Shown here: piece after piece, positions 1 to 10,640 of the stretch
How positions within the stretch are numbered: the stretch's first letter is position 1
How the letters are laid out: the number at the start of each line of letters is the position of its first letter
DNA from: Hofstenia miamia
Taxonomy: Eukaryota; Xenacoelomorpha; Acoela
DNA length: 64,000 bases
Direction of reading: 5' to 3'
NCBI GenBank assembly: GCA_004352715.1
Contig: SCFE01000053.1
Span: 244,923-308,922 of the forward strand
Program-made: the position numbers and the translations under genes
The notes under the pieces: generated by a model
The model's database searches: none
Seen by the model: the letters and a program-made list of their open reading frames with translations, nothing else
What the model was told of the DNA's origin: nothing

Positions 1-399
1 CTTCAGAGACAAGGCTAGTTAGCTGATCATAGGTTATATCTATATTATATTATCTTGACTATGTAGGTGACCTATAAATAGGCTGATAAATAGACTGAGC
101 ATGTATTGTTATCTAAATGTAAGTTAGGAAGCTGCAAGTAGTTATCTATTTTAATATCTACATTAATTAGAGCCAATAATCAGCTGGAGACCACAGTGGA
201 AGACAAGTGAATCATGGAAGAAAGTTGCAATAATGTCATACCTAAATAGTATCAGATTAGTTGGGGTTAATACAATTTAATAACAACCTATCTTATGTTG
301 AAACATTTAAAGATCAGTACATCCCTACCTGCTTTTAACAAGAAGTAATATTTAAAAGAATAAACAACTCTATGTTAATGCCTGGTAGCAGATGATACA
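1..399 (+). repeat. 5' LTR, 3' part, of a Ty3-like retroelement (window-edge truncated)
   Basis: The segment matches the downstream half of the LTRs at 14174 and 16106. Shared blocks include 'aggtgacctataaata', 'taggaagctgcaa' and 'attagagccaata'. It ends in 'gcctggtagcagatgataca', the counterpart of the end of the complete solo LTR at 9037. The LTR start lies outside the window. A primer-binding-like site follows directly, which fixes the end at 399. Confidence 0.72.
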
Positions 400-417
400 T
401 GGTGACCATGAGAGATT
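400..417 (+). other. Candidate primer-binding site (PBS)
   Basis: Directly after the LTR end comes TGGTGACCATGAGAGA. The first eight bases, TGGTGACC, fit the complement of the 3' end of animal tRNA-Trp, the primer used by some Ty3/gypsy lineages such as CsRn1. The match then breaks off, so either the site has decayed or another tRNA is used. Confidence 0.45.
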
Positions 418-429
418 AAGAACAAGAAG

Positions 430-2187
430 AAGAATCAACAAGCCAACATCCTGACTCAAGACTTATAGTCAATAGGTAAGAACTGCAACCATGACATGCA
501 ATAACAGAAGACGTAGCACATAGTTAGCTAATACTACTACTACACCTAACCTGAGGCAAGTTCAGAAACAAAGAATCATACCAAGATGCAAGCCACTACC
601 AATTGTAAATCAGAATGACAACCACAAAAGTAAAGAGAAGTAGTGCCAAGAGAGGTACAAGTAAAACAACTCCCACCCCAAGAAGAATGCATTTACAAAC
701 CAATACATCTCCCACAGAACTAGAAACCCTACATATGTCCCCAGAAAAAGGATCCAACAAAGTCTTAAACATTCTAAGACAAACAAAATAGAAATGGACA
801 ACTGCCTAGAAAATCAAAGTGAAAATTTCCAAAGAGATATTAAAGCACTTACAACTCAACTAGCACAATTGAACAAATGTTTATAAAAACAGAATGAAAA
901 ATGGGAAAAGATATGCTGACAACTAGAAGACGAAAATAGACAGCTAATTCTAGACAATGATATACAAGCCCAAGAGCTAGAACAACTCAAAGATAAACTT
1001 AGACTAACAGAATTGGGTGAGAGATAAGAATTGTGAGACACAAATTAAAAAGCTAGAAGAATTGAGACATAAACTAAAAGCAATACAGAGAAATGAAGAG
1101 GAAAATCAGAGGGTAACACAAACACATGAAATAACAAAGAAGCCTACAAGTGTTACCCAACAATTTTAAAAAACAATTAAGAGACACAGAGGAGGAAGAG
1201 GAACTGGAAAAGAAAAAAATCATTGATGAAATCACAAAAGCAGTAACCAACCAACTTACAATACATGTAAACATAAACATGCAAAGGAGACCTATGAGAG
1301 CTTGATGCCACCAGAGTACAGTCACAATGATACAATGCCATGCAAGGCAACCCTGCTAATCCAACATTCCTTGAATAACTGCAAATGTTTGAAATCACAA
1401 TGGCTGAGAGGAAAGTGAGCCAATAAGCTGCAGCAGCAAGATTCCCATTGTACCTAGCAGGAGCAGCATCCCAACATTATTTACTTCTAGACACTGATAC
1501 AAAATGGGATTACAAATTACTAATTGGAGATTTCATAGTGTACTACAAAAATGAAAGTTTCAAAAACCAATACCAAATTATATTGAACTCAACAAAGATG
1601 AGAAAGACAGATGATATATGAAATTACATCCAGCAGGTAGAATGATTGGTAACACTTAGCTCCAGAGGAAACAAATGTTCAAAATATTACCTCTTCATCC
1701 ATATCTTCAAAGAAATGCCAGAAAACATTAGAACACAATTTGAGATCAAGTGCAACATGGATGATAAACTGGAAAAGATGATCAGGAAGGCAACAATTGA
1801 AAATAATGCCTGCATCTATGAAAAAGCAGTGTGGAACAAGGAAAAATCAATAGAATGGCAGAACACTTACAAGACACAGACAGTGAACAAAAAAACCCTT
1901 ATAAGGAAAATAAGACAGAGAAATTCATTAATATAAAAAGTAAAGAGGGAAAGCCAAAGAAAATCAGAAAAAGAGACACAAAGTGCTACAGCTGCAGAAA
2001 GAAGGGGCACAGGAAAGACGAGTGCAGAAAACAAATTAACATGATTGGAGAGGAGGAAGCATACTATGAAGATGAGGATGGAATCAAATCCGAATTAGAA
2101 TTGTTAGGAGATGCCCAAACTGGCTTTAGTGCCAACTCTAAAAAACTGAGCACTGATAATGATTATGACAAACTTGAACAATATTAA
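430..2187 (+). pseudogene. Gag-like region with zinc knuckle, decayed
   Basis: This lies between the PBS and a gap, where gag is expected. The plus strand is A-rich and broken by many stops. Two overlapping open pieces remain, 1646-1936 and 1831-2187. The second has a CCHC zinc knuckle, CYSCRKKGHRKDEC at 1984-2025 (C-x2-C-x4-H-x4-C), after a lysine-rich stretch and before an acidic tail. CCHC knuckles bind RNA in retroelement nucleocapsids. The minus-strand open frames over 610-1398 are shadows of this purine-rich strand. No protease motif is visible downstream; it may lie in missing sequence. The gag assignment rests on the knuckle plus position. Confidence 0.6.
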
Positions 2188-2708
2188 CCCTGTATTTGGC
2201 ACATTATGTTAGAGTGATCAGAAAAATTATTTTTTGACTTTAACTTGTTAAACATTGTCTATTTGAAGATAAAGTACCATTTGTTTTGCAATATCTGTTT
2301 TCTGATAGATTTTATAATTTGTTGCATATATGCAACATTGCCAAATAGAGGTACAAAAACGAAGATTTGTCTTATTTTGATAAACTGCTTTTAGATGTCA
2401 TCTTTTGATAATTTATAGCATTATTGAATGCAAAACGTCCTAATTTCTGAAGAAATATTGATTATTTGCGTTACCAGTTGTTGATACGTATATATATATA
2501 GGCCTATATTTGGCCCTAATAAACTGTTAACTAAAAATCCAAATTATGCCCAATCAAAAAGTTGTGATTCATACTAGCATCATTTATTATCAAAAACGTC
2601 AGTTTGGATTTCTGGGAAGATTTAGCAGTGAAAGTCCTTGAAACAGTTCCTGTCTTTGTTCAAACATAGGCATATACCACATTTGGAACAGTAAATGTAG
2701 CTGTAACC
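2188..2708. other. AT-rich stretch without recognisable gene
   Basis: The A-rich retroelement composition stops at about 2190. The rest is ordinary AT-rich DNA containing a short (TA)n near 2490. I see no match to the internal part of the retroelement copy at 6.3-14.2 kb. Confidence 0.5.
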
Positions 2709-3115
2709 NNNNNNNNNNNNNNNNNNNNNNNNNNNNNNNNNNNNNNNNNNNNNNNNNNNNNNNNNNNNNNNNNNNNNNNNNNNNNNNNNNNNNNNNNNNN
2801 NNNNNNNNNNNNNNNNNNNNNNNNNNNNNNNNNNNNNNNNNNNNNNNNNNNNNNNNNNNNNNNNNNNNNNNNNNNNNNNNNNNNNNNNNNNNNNNNNNNN
2901 NNNNNNNNNNNNNNNNNNNNNNNNNNNNNNNNNNNNNNNNNNNNNNNNNNNNNNNNNNNNNNNNNNNNNNNNNNNNNNNNNNNNNNNNNNNNNNNNNNNN
3001 NNNNNNNNNNNNNNNNNNNNNNNNNNNNNNNNNNNNNNNNNNNNNNNNNNNNNNNNNNNNNNNNNNNNNNNNNNNNNNNNNNNNNNNNNNNNNNNNNNNN
3101 NNNNNNNNNNNNNNN
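2709..3115. other. Assembly gap (407 N)
   Basis: Run of N separating the gag side of one retroelement copy from the 3' end of a copy. Open frames through it are meaningless. Confidence 0.99.
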
Positions 3116-3580
3116 GTCACTATGATGCGCATTGGAAAGAATGATATCAGAGCAAGAAGTAGTGGATAACATCAGCTTCTTCTACAAAGATGTAGCGAAC
3201 ACCCACAGCTTATGAAAGGTCTTCACTTTCTTTTATCTGAACACACAAATGAGAGCAGACTTAGCTCACACATGTAAAGCTGATGCGCAAATGACACTCT
3301 TAATAGCAATAAAAGGCATTCGCTTGTATGAAAAATACTTTGAAATCTTTTCACGGAAAATGAACAAATTACGGGAGATGACGCCTATAGCAGAGAACAT
3401 CAGAGAGACTCAATTTCTAAAATATGCGAATACTGTGACCACCGAACAAGAAGCAGTACTGAAAATGTCAAAGCAATCTGAGTATGCGACAATAACATGG
3501 GAAGATTCTGAGTCAGAGTCACTAATCAGAAAAGCAGACACTCTCGGGCATGGGGAGTGGCCAGTGCTGTCCATAACATA
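3116..3580 (+). pseudogene. 3' end of retroelement last ORF (copy A)
   Basis: This stretch is homologous to 13684-14160, the end of the post-integrase ORF of copy B. Shared features are 'ttcttctacaaagatgtagc' and the peptide ADAQMTL. An open piece runs from 3249 to 3581 and codes for a hydrophilic, probably helical segment of about 110 residues. It abuts the polypurine tract and LTR. I do not recognise the protein: no envelope-type hydrophobic segment and no catalytic motif. This copy keeps more open frame here than copy B. Confidence 0.6.
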
Positions 3581-3594
3581 AGCTGAGGAGGGCA
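3581..3594 (+). other. Polypurine tract before 3' LTR
   Basis: AGCTGAGGAGGGCA lies immediately before the LTR start TGTAGCAT. The same tract precedes the LTR at 14174. It is the expected plus-strand priming site. Confidence 0.65.
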
Positions 3595-4645
3595 TGTAGC
3601 ATCACCCAAAAAGGAGTAAGCTGCAAACAAAAGATTAAAGTCAAATGATTACAGTGATTAAATATAATCAGAAATATGATTGTAAAATTTAGTTAATTAT
3701 CTTATTCATTTTGTAAGATGCAACCAAGTTAAAATATTGTGCATTTTGAGAAAACACTGTAGCTGATTAAGTACTATTTATCAAATTGTAACAAGCAAAA
3801 TTACGCTTACATAAGAACAGCCATATTGGTAGAAGATTTATTTGAAATTCAAAATCAGCAGGTACTTTAAAATTTTTAAATAAATAGCTTAGAATTTAAG
3901 AGAAATTTGATGAACAATAAATTCTTCAGAGTTTATTTTATTTTTCATTCTTCATTTATCTGGTTTGATATTTAATAAAATATTCAGCTAAGCAAGTTGT
4001 GTCAAGTAGTGGCTGGATTCCATCACAGGATCAATTTGAAGGGTCCTTGTGCCAGTCATGAAACAGCACTTATGTTATGGATAGGAGTTTTTTTATTCTT
4101 GCTTAGTCTGACTATTGATCTATACATGTACATTTTAATAGATGCTTGAAATGGCTGGATAGCCAAACCCTAGGGATATATATCTATTATTAATAGTAGG
4201 AGACATGACTATAATCAACTCAATAAATGACTTTACATGTATTGTTATTAAATGTAGGTACAGGAAACTGCAACATATTAATTAATTTCTAAAGCCAGTA
4301 ATTTTAAGGTAATGGCTACTCTAATATTAAATAACTGCAGTTAGTGTCAACACCCAGTTGCTTTACTTATTCAATCCAAAAAACACTTTACAAAATTGAG
4401 TTTAGGTCAGTTACATCTTGACGTGAGTACATGCACTGAGCTAATGTAATTAATTCCCATTGAGCTGAGATGGTGCAGTGGACTTGGTAAATCATTCATG
4501 AAGGAGGAGAACTGTGGTGTGGAGATCGGCTTCAGGCAGTAGCCCACAGATGATTCAATGAGGAAACGTCACATGGCTTCGTCACCTAAACAATGATGAT
4601 TAATACTCAATTAACCTAACCAGTTAAACAGAGGAGAAACGTCTG
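3595..4645 (+). repeat. 3' LTR of copy A (3' end in gap)
   Basis: Starts TGTAGCATCACCC and runs collinearly with the complete LTR at 7826-9037 (for example 'ggtccttgtgccagtcatgaaac' split by small changes, and 'ggagatcggcttcaggcagt'). It enters the N run at 4646, so roughly the last 100 bp are not visible. It is clearly the same LTR family, with scattered substitutions and indels. Confidence 0.85.
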
Positions 4646-5592
4646 NNNNNNNNNNNNNNNNNNNNNNNNNNNNNNNNNNNNNNNNNNNNNNNNNNNNNNN
4701 NNNNNNNNNNNNNNNNNNNNNNNNNNNNNNNNNNNNNNNNNNNNNNNNNNNNNNNNNNNNNNNNNNNNNNNNNNNNNNNNNNNNNNNNNNNNNNNNNNNN
4801 NNNNNNNNNNNNNNNNNNNNNNNNNNNNNNNNNNNNNNNNNNNNNNNNNNNNNNNNNNNNNNNNNNNNNNNNNNNNNNNNNNNNNNNNNNNNNNNNNNNN
4901 NNNNNNNNNNNNNNNNNNNNNNNNNNNNNNNNNNNNNNNNNNNNNNNNNNNNNNNNNNNNNNNNNNNNNNNNNNNNNNNNNNNNNNNNNNNNNNNNNNNN
5001 NNNNNNNNNNNNNNNNNNNNNNNNNNNNNNNNNNNNNNNNNNNNNNNNNNNNNNNNNNNNNNNNNNNNNNNNNNNNNNNNNNNNNNNNNNNNNNNNNNNN
5101 NNNNNNNNNNNNNNNNNNNNNNNNNNNNNNNNNNNNNNNNNNNNNNNNNNNNNNNNNNNNNNNNNNNNNNNNNNNNNNNNNNNNNNNNNNNNNNNNNNNN
5201 NNNNNNNNNNNNNNNNNNNNNNNNNNNNNNNNNNNNNNNNNNNNNNNNNNNNNNNNNNNNNNNNNNNNNNNNNNNNNNNNNNNNNNNNNNNNNNNNNNNN
5301 NNNNNNNNNNNNNNNNNNNNNNNNNNNNNNNNNNNNNNNNNNNNNNNNNNNNNNNNNNNNNNNNNNNNNNNNNNNNNNNNNNNNNNNNNNNNNNNNNNNN
5401 NNNNNNNNNNNNNNNNNNNNNNNNNNNNNNNNNNNNNNNNNNNNNNNNNNNNNNNNNNNNNNNNNNNNNNNNNNNNNNNNNNNNNNNNNNNNNNNNNNNN
5501 NNNNNNNNNNNNNNNNNNNNNNNNNNNNNNNNNNNNNNNNNNNNNNNNNNNNNNNNNNNNNNNNNNNNNNNNNNNNNNNNNNNNNNNNNNNN
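4646..5592. other. Assembly gap (947 N)
   Basis: Run of N hiding the end of the LTR of copy A and whatever joins it to 5593. Confidence 0.99.
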
Positions 5593-6304
5593 GTAAGGAT
5601 AGGGGTTTTTATTTGCTTTAGCTTTCCTAACATTCATTGTTTGTTTTATTACATTATGATCTTTCATTTAGCCCTCGTAGGAAATTTCATGACTTGTTTG
5701 TATTGTAGTGTATTGATTTCGTTATATGTAATTATCAGCAGACCAAACTACCAACTTTCCCTTTTATTTATGGCTGCATTGGTTGTTCACATGTATATTA
5801 GGTTAACATGTATCTATTTATATGTAGGGATATTACATGTAAGGAATTATAACAAGCTAATGCATTCTGGTTGCGAATTCCATTTATATTACAACCTCAT
5901 TGATCACAAGAACAATCAATGCACTAAATTAATAAGTTATCGCACACTGTCACTAACATATTTTTGCACATTGTTTCATGCACTGAGTCACTGGCGTTGC
6001 AGTTGGTGTTTCTCTCAATGTCCAAGTGTCAGCTGGAATTAATCGTTACATTGTAATTCTTTGATTCCTCTTTGTGCTTTGCCTCAGGTCGGGTTTTTGA
6101 CCCTGTACATTGTACCATCTATCTCTTGTCTTGTGCCTAAAGTACAGTTGTTAGTTTACTTACCAATATTAGTTGAACAGATGTTATCTTAATTAATTCG
6201 CAACTCAAAGTTAGAGTAAAGGAAGAGAGATGGAAAACTCGGAATCTGTCACCTACCATACTATTCAATGAGGGAAAATTGTTACAGCAGCTCCTAAATT
6301 AAGT
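5593..6304. other. Non-retroelement stretch, no gene recognised
   Basis: The composition differs from the A-rich element on both sides (more balanced, T-rich on plus). A 133-codon hydrophobic open frame at 5641-6042 has no motif that I recognise and is treated as chance. The retroelement reading frame resumes at about 6305, so this is flanking or inserted DNA. Confidence 0.4.
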
Positions 6305-7010
6305 TAAGCTTTATTAGTTGGTAGGTTGTCAAGATTCTACACCAGTGAAAGTGCATATGCAGCACCAACAGTATTCATAAAGCAAAGAGAAAAATACAGA
6401 ATATGCATAGACTTCAAAAAGCTGAACAAATTAACAAAAAAGGACTTGTACCCACTTCCTAGAATAGAAGATATGCTATACAAAGCAAGTAAGCACAAAT
6501 ATTTCACATTGATAGATCTAAGCAAAGCATATTAGCAAGTCAGAATGGAAGAAGAAGAAATTGAAAAAACAGCATTTATAACTCCATATGGTTTGTATGA
6601 ATGGATATACATGGCTTTTGGCTTATGTAAGATGCCAGCAACATTCAAGAGGTACATAACAAAAGTACTAAAGAACAATAAACACAAAATGGAAGAAGGA
6701 ATGAATGCGTACATTGACGATATTATTGTAACAAGCAACACAATAGAAAAAGACTTAGAGAAACTGGAAAGAACACTATCAATCCTGGAAAAAGCAGGCC
6801 TAAGAATCAACAGAAACAAATGCAATATATTAAAGGAGAAAATCATATTCCTAGGATGAGTGATCAAAAATGGGCGAATATGCATGAAAGACAATACCAG
6901 AGACATGATTCAGAAGATAGAGAAGCCAAACAACAAAAAAGACATACAAAGAATAATGGGTTTCCTTAACTATTATGGAAAATTCATACCCAACATCGTG
7001 CCAAGATGAC
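6305..7010 (+). pseudogene. Ty3-like reverse transcriptase (copy B), broken
   Basis: Several frames together carry the RT palm and fingers. The motif ICIDFKKLNKLTKKDLYPLP begins near 6400, followed by YFTLIDLSKAY, then FGLCKMPATF. The catalytic box YIDDI lies at 6710-6724. GFLNYYGKFIPNI marks the RT/connection boundary near 6960. These are hallmark Ty3/gypsy motifs. A stop interrupts after LSKAY at 6533, and another stop replaces the residue after 'IIFLG' near 6857. The 5' part of pol and the protease are absent. The enzyme copied element RNA into DNA; this copy cannot do so as it stands. Confidence 0.85.
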
Positions 7011-7139
7011 ACAACTAATGAGGAAGTCAGTGCCTTTTATATTGACGTAGCAAGAACAGGAGGAAATAGACAATATAAAAGAAGAGTTAGCCAAACTGCC
7101 ATCACTGAACACACCCAACTACAGTGAAACATTCATTCT

Positions 7140-7600
7140 GGATTGAGACGCTAGTAAGGTGGCAATCAGAGCAACACTTGGACAACTAAAGAATAACAAA
7201 GAGGTGTCAATACAGTTTTTCAGTTGGAAACTAAAACCAAGTGATGAGGACTACGGATTGACAAAGCTAGAGATGCTTGGACTGATCAAAAGCATAAAGA
7301 AATTCAGGCACTTTTTGATCACACAAGAATTTAGAGTCCACACAGATAACAGTGCCTGGCATGGCTCAAAAAATTCTCAGGTGATAAGTCAGGAATAGTA
7401 TCAAGATGGATCAAATATTTAAGTGAGTTAACCTTCACCATCAAACATCAAAGAGGGACACTGCATACCAACGCTGACTTTTGGACAACACTCCCACAGT
7501 ACCAGAGAGACGCAGCTAAGGAAGATGGAGAAAAGAAGAAGTTTCAATTCTTACTGCACACTGAGTATGAAGAGTTACCAGAGATAAACGTCGATAAAAA
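7140..7600 (+). pseudogene. RNase H domain of the retroelement, broken
   Basis: The open piece at 7159-7398 shows the gypsy RNase H pattern: FSWKLKPSDEDYGLTKLE, then a helix, then RVHTDN. A stop just upstream (7144) removes continuity with RT, and the frame shifts after about 7370. A tail resembling 'KHQRGTLHTNADF' follows near 7447. RNase H removes RNA from the hybrid during reverse transcription. Order and spacing relative to RT are normal for Ty3/gypsy. Confidence 0.75.
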
Positions 7601-7610
7601 GAGACAATCA

Positions 7611-7825
7611 GTGTTGCCAATAGCAATAAAGGAAGAAATATCAGAATCAGAGATCATAGAGAAACAGAAAGATGACGTGATACTAAACAAAATCATAAGA
7701 AAACTACAGGAACCAAGCTTAAACCTATCAAGATTAACAGTGAGTTACTATGAGAGATATAGTTGGAAAAGAAACAAGAATGGACTACTGTCAAGATTAA
7801 CAGTGAGTTACTATGAGAGATATAG
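7611..7825 (+). pseudogene. RNase H-integrase linker, with 63-bp in-frame duplication
   Basis: The open frame continues from the RNase H tail towards integrase. A 63-bp unit starts at 7728 and again at 7791. Both begin 'tcaagattaacagtgagtta', so 21 codons (SRLTVSYYERYS...) are repeated in frame. The second unit is cut by the solo LTR at 7826 and resumes at 9038. Confidence 0.6.
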
Positions 7826-9041
7826 TGTAGCATCAACCAAAGGAATAAGCTGCGAACTAAAAGGGAATAGCGTCAAAAGATTAGTAGTGATTAAATATGA
7901 GCTTAAATGTTAGTGTAGGAAGCTGCAATATATTAACTAATTATTAAAGCCAATAGTTTTACAGTAATGGCTAGTTGTGATTGTAAAAATTTAGTTAAAT
8001 TTCTTATTCATTTGTATTATGCAACTAAGTTATAATATTGCACATTATGAGAAATACAGTGTAGCTGATTAAGAAAAATTAGACAAATTGTAACAAGCAA
8101 ATTTACGCTTACATCAGAACAGCCATGTTGGCAGAAGATTAATTCAAAATTTGAAATCAGCAGGTACTTAGAACTTTTTTAGATAAATAGCTTAGAATTT
8201 AAATGGAATTTGATGAGCAATAAATTCTTCGGAGTTTATTTTATTTCTTTTCATCATTTATCTGGTTTGATATTTAGTAAAATGTTCAGCTAAGCAAGTT
8301 GTGTCAAGTAGTGGCTGGATCCCATCACGGGAGTGATTCAAAGGGTCCTTGTGCCAGTCATGAAACTGCACTTAAGTTACAGATAGGGAGTTTTTCGATT
8401 CTTGCTTAGTCTGACTATCAATCACTATATGTACATTATAACAGATTCACGAAATGGCTGGATAGCTGACCATTGGCGTTATATCTATATTACTAAAAGT
8501 AGGAGACTTGACAATAATCGACCGAATAAATGACTTTACATGTATTGTTCTTAAATGTTAGTGTAGGAAGCTGCAATATATTAACTAATTATTAAAGCCA
8601 ATAGTTTTACAGTAATGGCTAGTTTGATATTAACTTAATGCAGCTAGTGTCAATGCCTGGTTGCTTTATTTATTCAGTCTAGCAAACACCTTACAAAATT
8701 GAGTTTAAGTCAGTAATGTTTTGACATGAGTATGTGCACTGAGCTAATGTAAGGTACACATAATTAATGTTCATTGAGCTGAGATGGTGCAACAAACTTG
8801 GTCAATTGCTAATGAAGGAGAGGAACTGTTGTGTGGAGATCAGCTTCAGGCAGTAGCCCACAGTTAGTCAATTAGAGAACACTGCATGGCTTTGTCACCT
8901 AAACAGTAACGTAACTAGTTAAGCAAAGAGGAAACATCTAGCAGTTTATTAAATTAGTAAATCCTTACCCACCATTAATCAAGTGATAATTATTAACAAT
9001 AATACACGGCACTAAAGGCCTGGTAGAGGATGTTACAATAG
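7822..9041 (+). mobile_element. Solo LTR (7826-9037) with 4-bp TSD ATAG
   Basis: A complete LTR starts TGTAGCATC at 7826 and ends GATGTTACA at 9037 (1212 bp). It is flanked by ATAG at 7822-7825 and 9038-9041. The interrupted integrase-region sequence 'ggaaaagaaacaagaatgg' resumes on the far side. It is the same family as the LTRs at 3595, 14174, 16106 and 26286. A solo LTR usually arises by recombination between the two LTRs of a full insertion. This is the best reference for LTR ends and length in the window. Confidence 0.92.
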
Positions 9042-9960
9042 ATGGAAAAGAAACAAGAATGGACTACTGTACATGGAAGTGCAGAACAATAGGATCACAA
9101 TAACAGAATATTATAAAGGAGATTTAATAAGAAAATTGCACGAGAAGGGCTATCTAGGTATCACACAAACCGAGAGCACTTTCAATGTGAGATTCATCAC
9201 AACAGCAGTGAGAAAAGTCTATGAGGAAATAATCAACAAGTGTATGACATGTCTTCTAAATAACAAACAGCATTTCCCAATGCAGAGAGTACCATTGGAA
9301 AAAATCATAGAGACACAACCCAATGAAATCGTACATATGATTTGGAGATGCAATCAAAGGATGAAGAAAGATATCAACTTTTACTAGTAATGGTGGACAA
9401 CTTCACCAAGTATGTGAGACTGATCCCCATGAAGAACACAACAGCTGAAACTACTGCGGAGATAGTAATGAAAGAATGGATCCTAAAGTTTGGTCCCATG
9501 GAGACAATAATAGTGGACAAAGGGCCACAATTCAAAAGCAATCTATTTCAGGAAATGTCACATCTACTAGAGGTAGTGAGCAAGAGGACAACAGCATATC
9601 ACCAGCAGGTGAATGGTGCTATAGAAATATTGAATAGGACATTGATCAAACTGATAAGAGTGACAACATCAAGAATAGGAGGCCACAGGTGGCAGGAAGT
9701 AATCAAAATGATCAAATACTTTTATAAAACATCCATACACTCAACAGCAGGAATAACGCCATTCAAGGCCATGTTCAGAAGAGAGGCGGTGAGGCTGTTA
9801 TCAATGCAATATTTCAGCTACAGCAAGAAGATGGATAATCAATATGTCAAGCAATTAAGAAACCAAATAAAGCAATACACAAGACAATGTGCCACAACAC
9901 AAAGAAATCCGCCATGAGACAGCAAAACTATAATAAAAAAATCTACGTTCATGCACACAA
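9038..9960 (+). pseudogene. Ty3-like integrase, broken
   Basis: The zinc-binding part is at 9073-9387: KGYLGITQTESTF and CMTCLLN keep the C-x2-C, while the histidine pair is weak. The catalytic core is at 9342-9917. It has VMVDNFTKYV, then VDKGPQFKS with the second acidic residue, and YHQQVNGAIEILNRTL with the third (E). The first aspartate is expected in a 'HMDL'-like motif at about 9337. A one-base frame break separates the two pieces exactly there. The enzyme inserts the cDNA copy into the genome. The solo LTR lies just upstream of its zinc domain. Confidence 0.85.
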
Positions 9961-10640
9961 AATAGGCGACACAGTTTACGCATTTACACCAATGAAACTG
10001 ACAGACACAAACCAGGTCTGAAAATTGAAAACAATTTGGTCAGGTCCATATAAAATAACTCAGGTACTACTGAATAATGAATACATGTTTAACAATGGCG
10101 AGTTGTTGCATTTCCAGAATTTAAAATGAGCAATGGCAGATATCAAGGAATTGCGATTGGATGAAAATGCTGAATTTAAAATAAATCGAATCAATGGAAA
10201 TGAAATTATGTATGATATGAGTGAGTTAGACAGCTTACCAGAGGAAGGTTTCAATGAGGAATTTGAAACTAACATTGATAATGAGGATTTACAAAGAACA
10301 GAGCTGCCAAGACAAGCAGTGAGAGATAAATATATATATATGACCCAGAGGTATGGGATTTAAATTTACTTTCTGAACTTAGGCAAATTGAATGAGNACA
10401 AATTGCAAAAATACCAGAAATTAACATCTACAAAGATAATTTAACGATCATCCATATCCTAAAAGAGAAAGAATACAACAAAAACCTGGAAAAACAGTTA
10501 GNTAATGAGGATTTACAAAGAACAGAGCTGCCAAGACAAGCAGTGAGAGATAAATATATATATATGACCCAGAGGTATGGGATTTAAATTTACTTTCTGA
10601 ACTTAGGCAAATTGAATGAGATGCAACAGCAACAACCACT
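9961..10640 (+). pseudogene. Integrase C-terminal tail and start of last ORF, partly duplicated
   Basis: After the integrase core comes a short piece reading like a gypsy integrase C-terminus near 9990-10060 ('WSGPYKI' type). Then comes an acidic open frame at 10133-10363 that I do not recognise. The block 10278-10396 is repeated at 10503-10620, with a 104-bp copy of 11569-11672 between them. Single Ns at 10397 and 10502 mark the joins, which suggests an assembly patch rather than biology. Confidence 0.5.

Noticed and set aside
610-1398. Minus-strand hydrophobic frames in the retroelement leader/gag region
   Set aside because: Antisense of an A-rich coding strand gives serine-, phenylalanine- and leucine-rich frames by composition alone.
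2599-3172. Long open frames running through N
   Set aside because: Stop-free only because N translates as X; the same holds for frames over 4611-5667, 21632-21831, 26779-27295, 42108-43298 and the other gaps.
5641-6042. 133-codon hydrophobic plus-strand frame
   Set aside because: No motif, no splice or promoter support, T-rich composition that favours hydrophobic codons.
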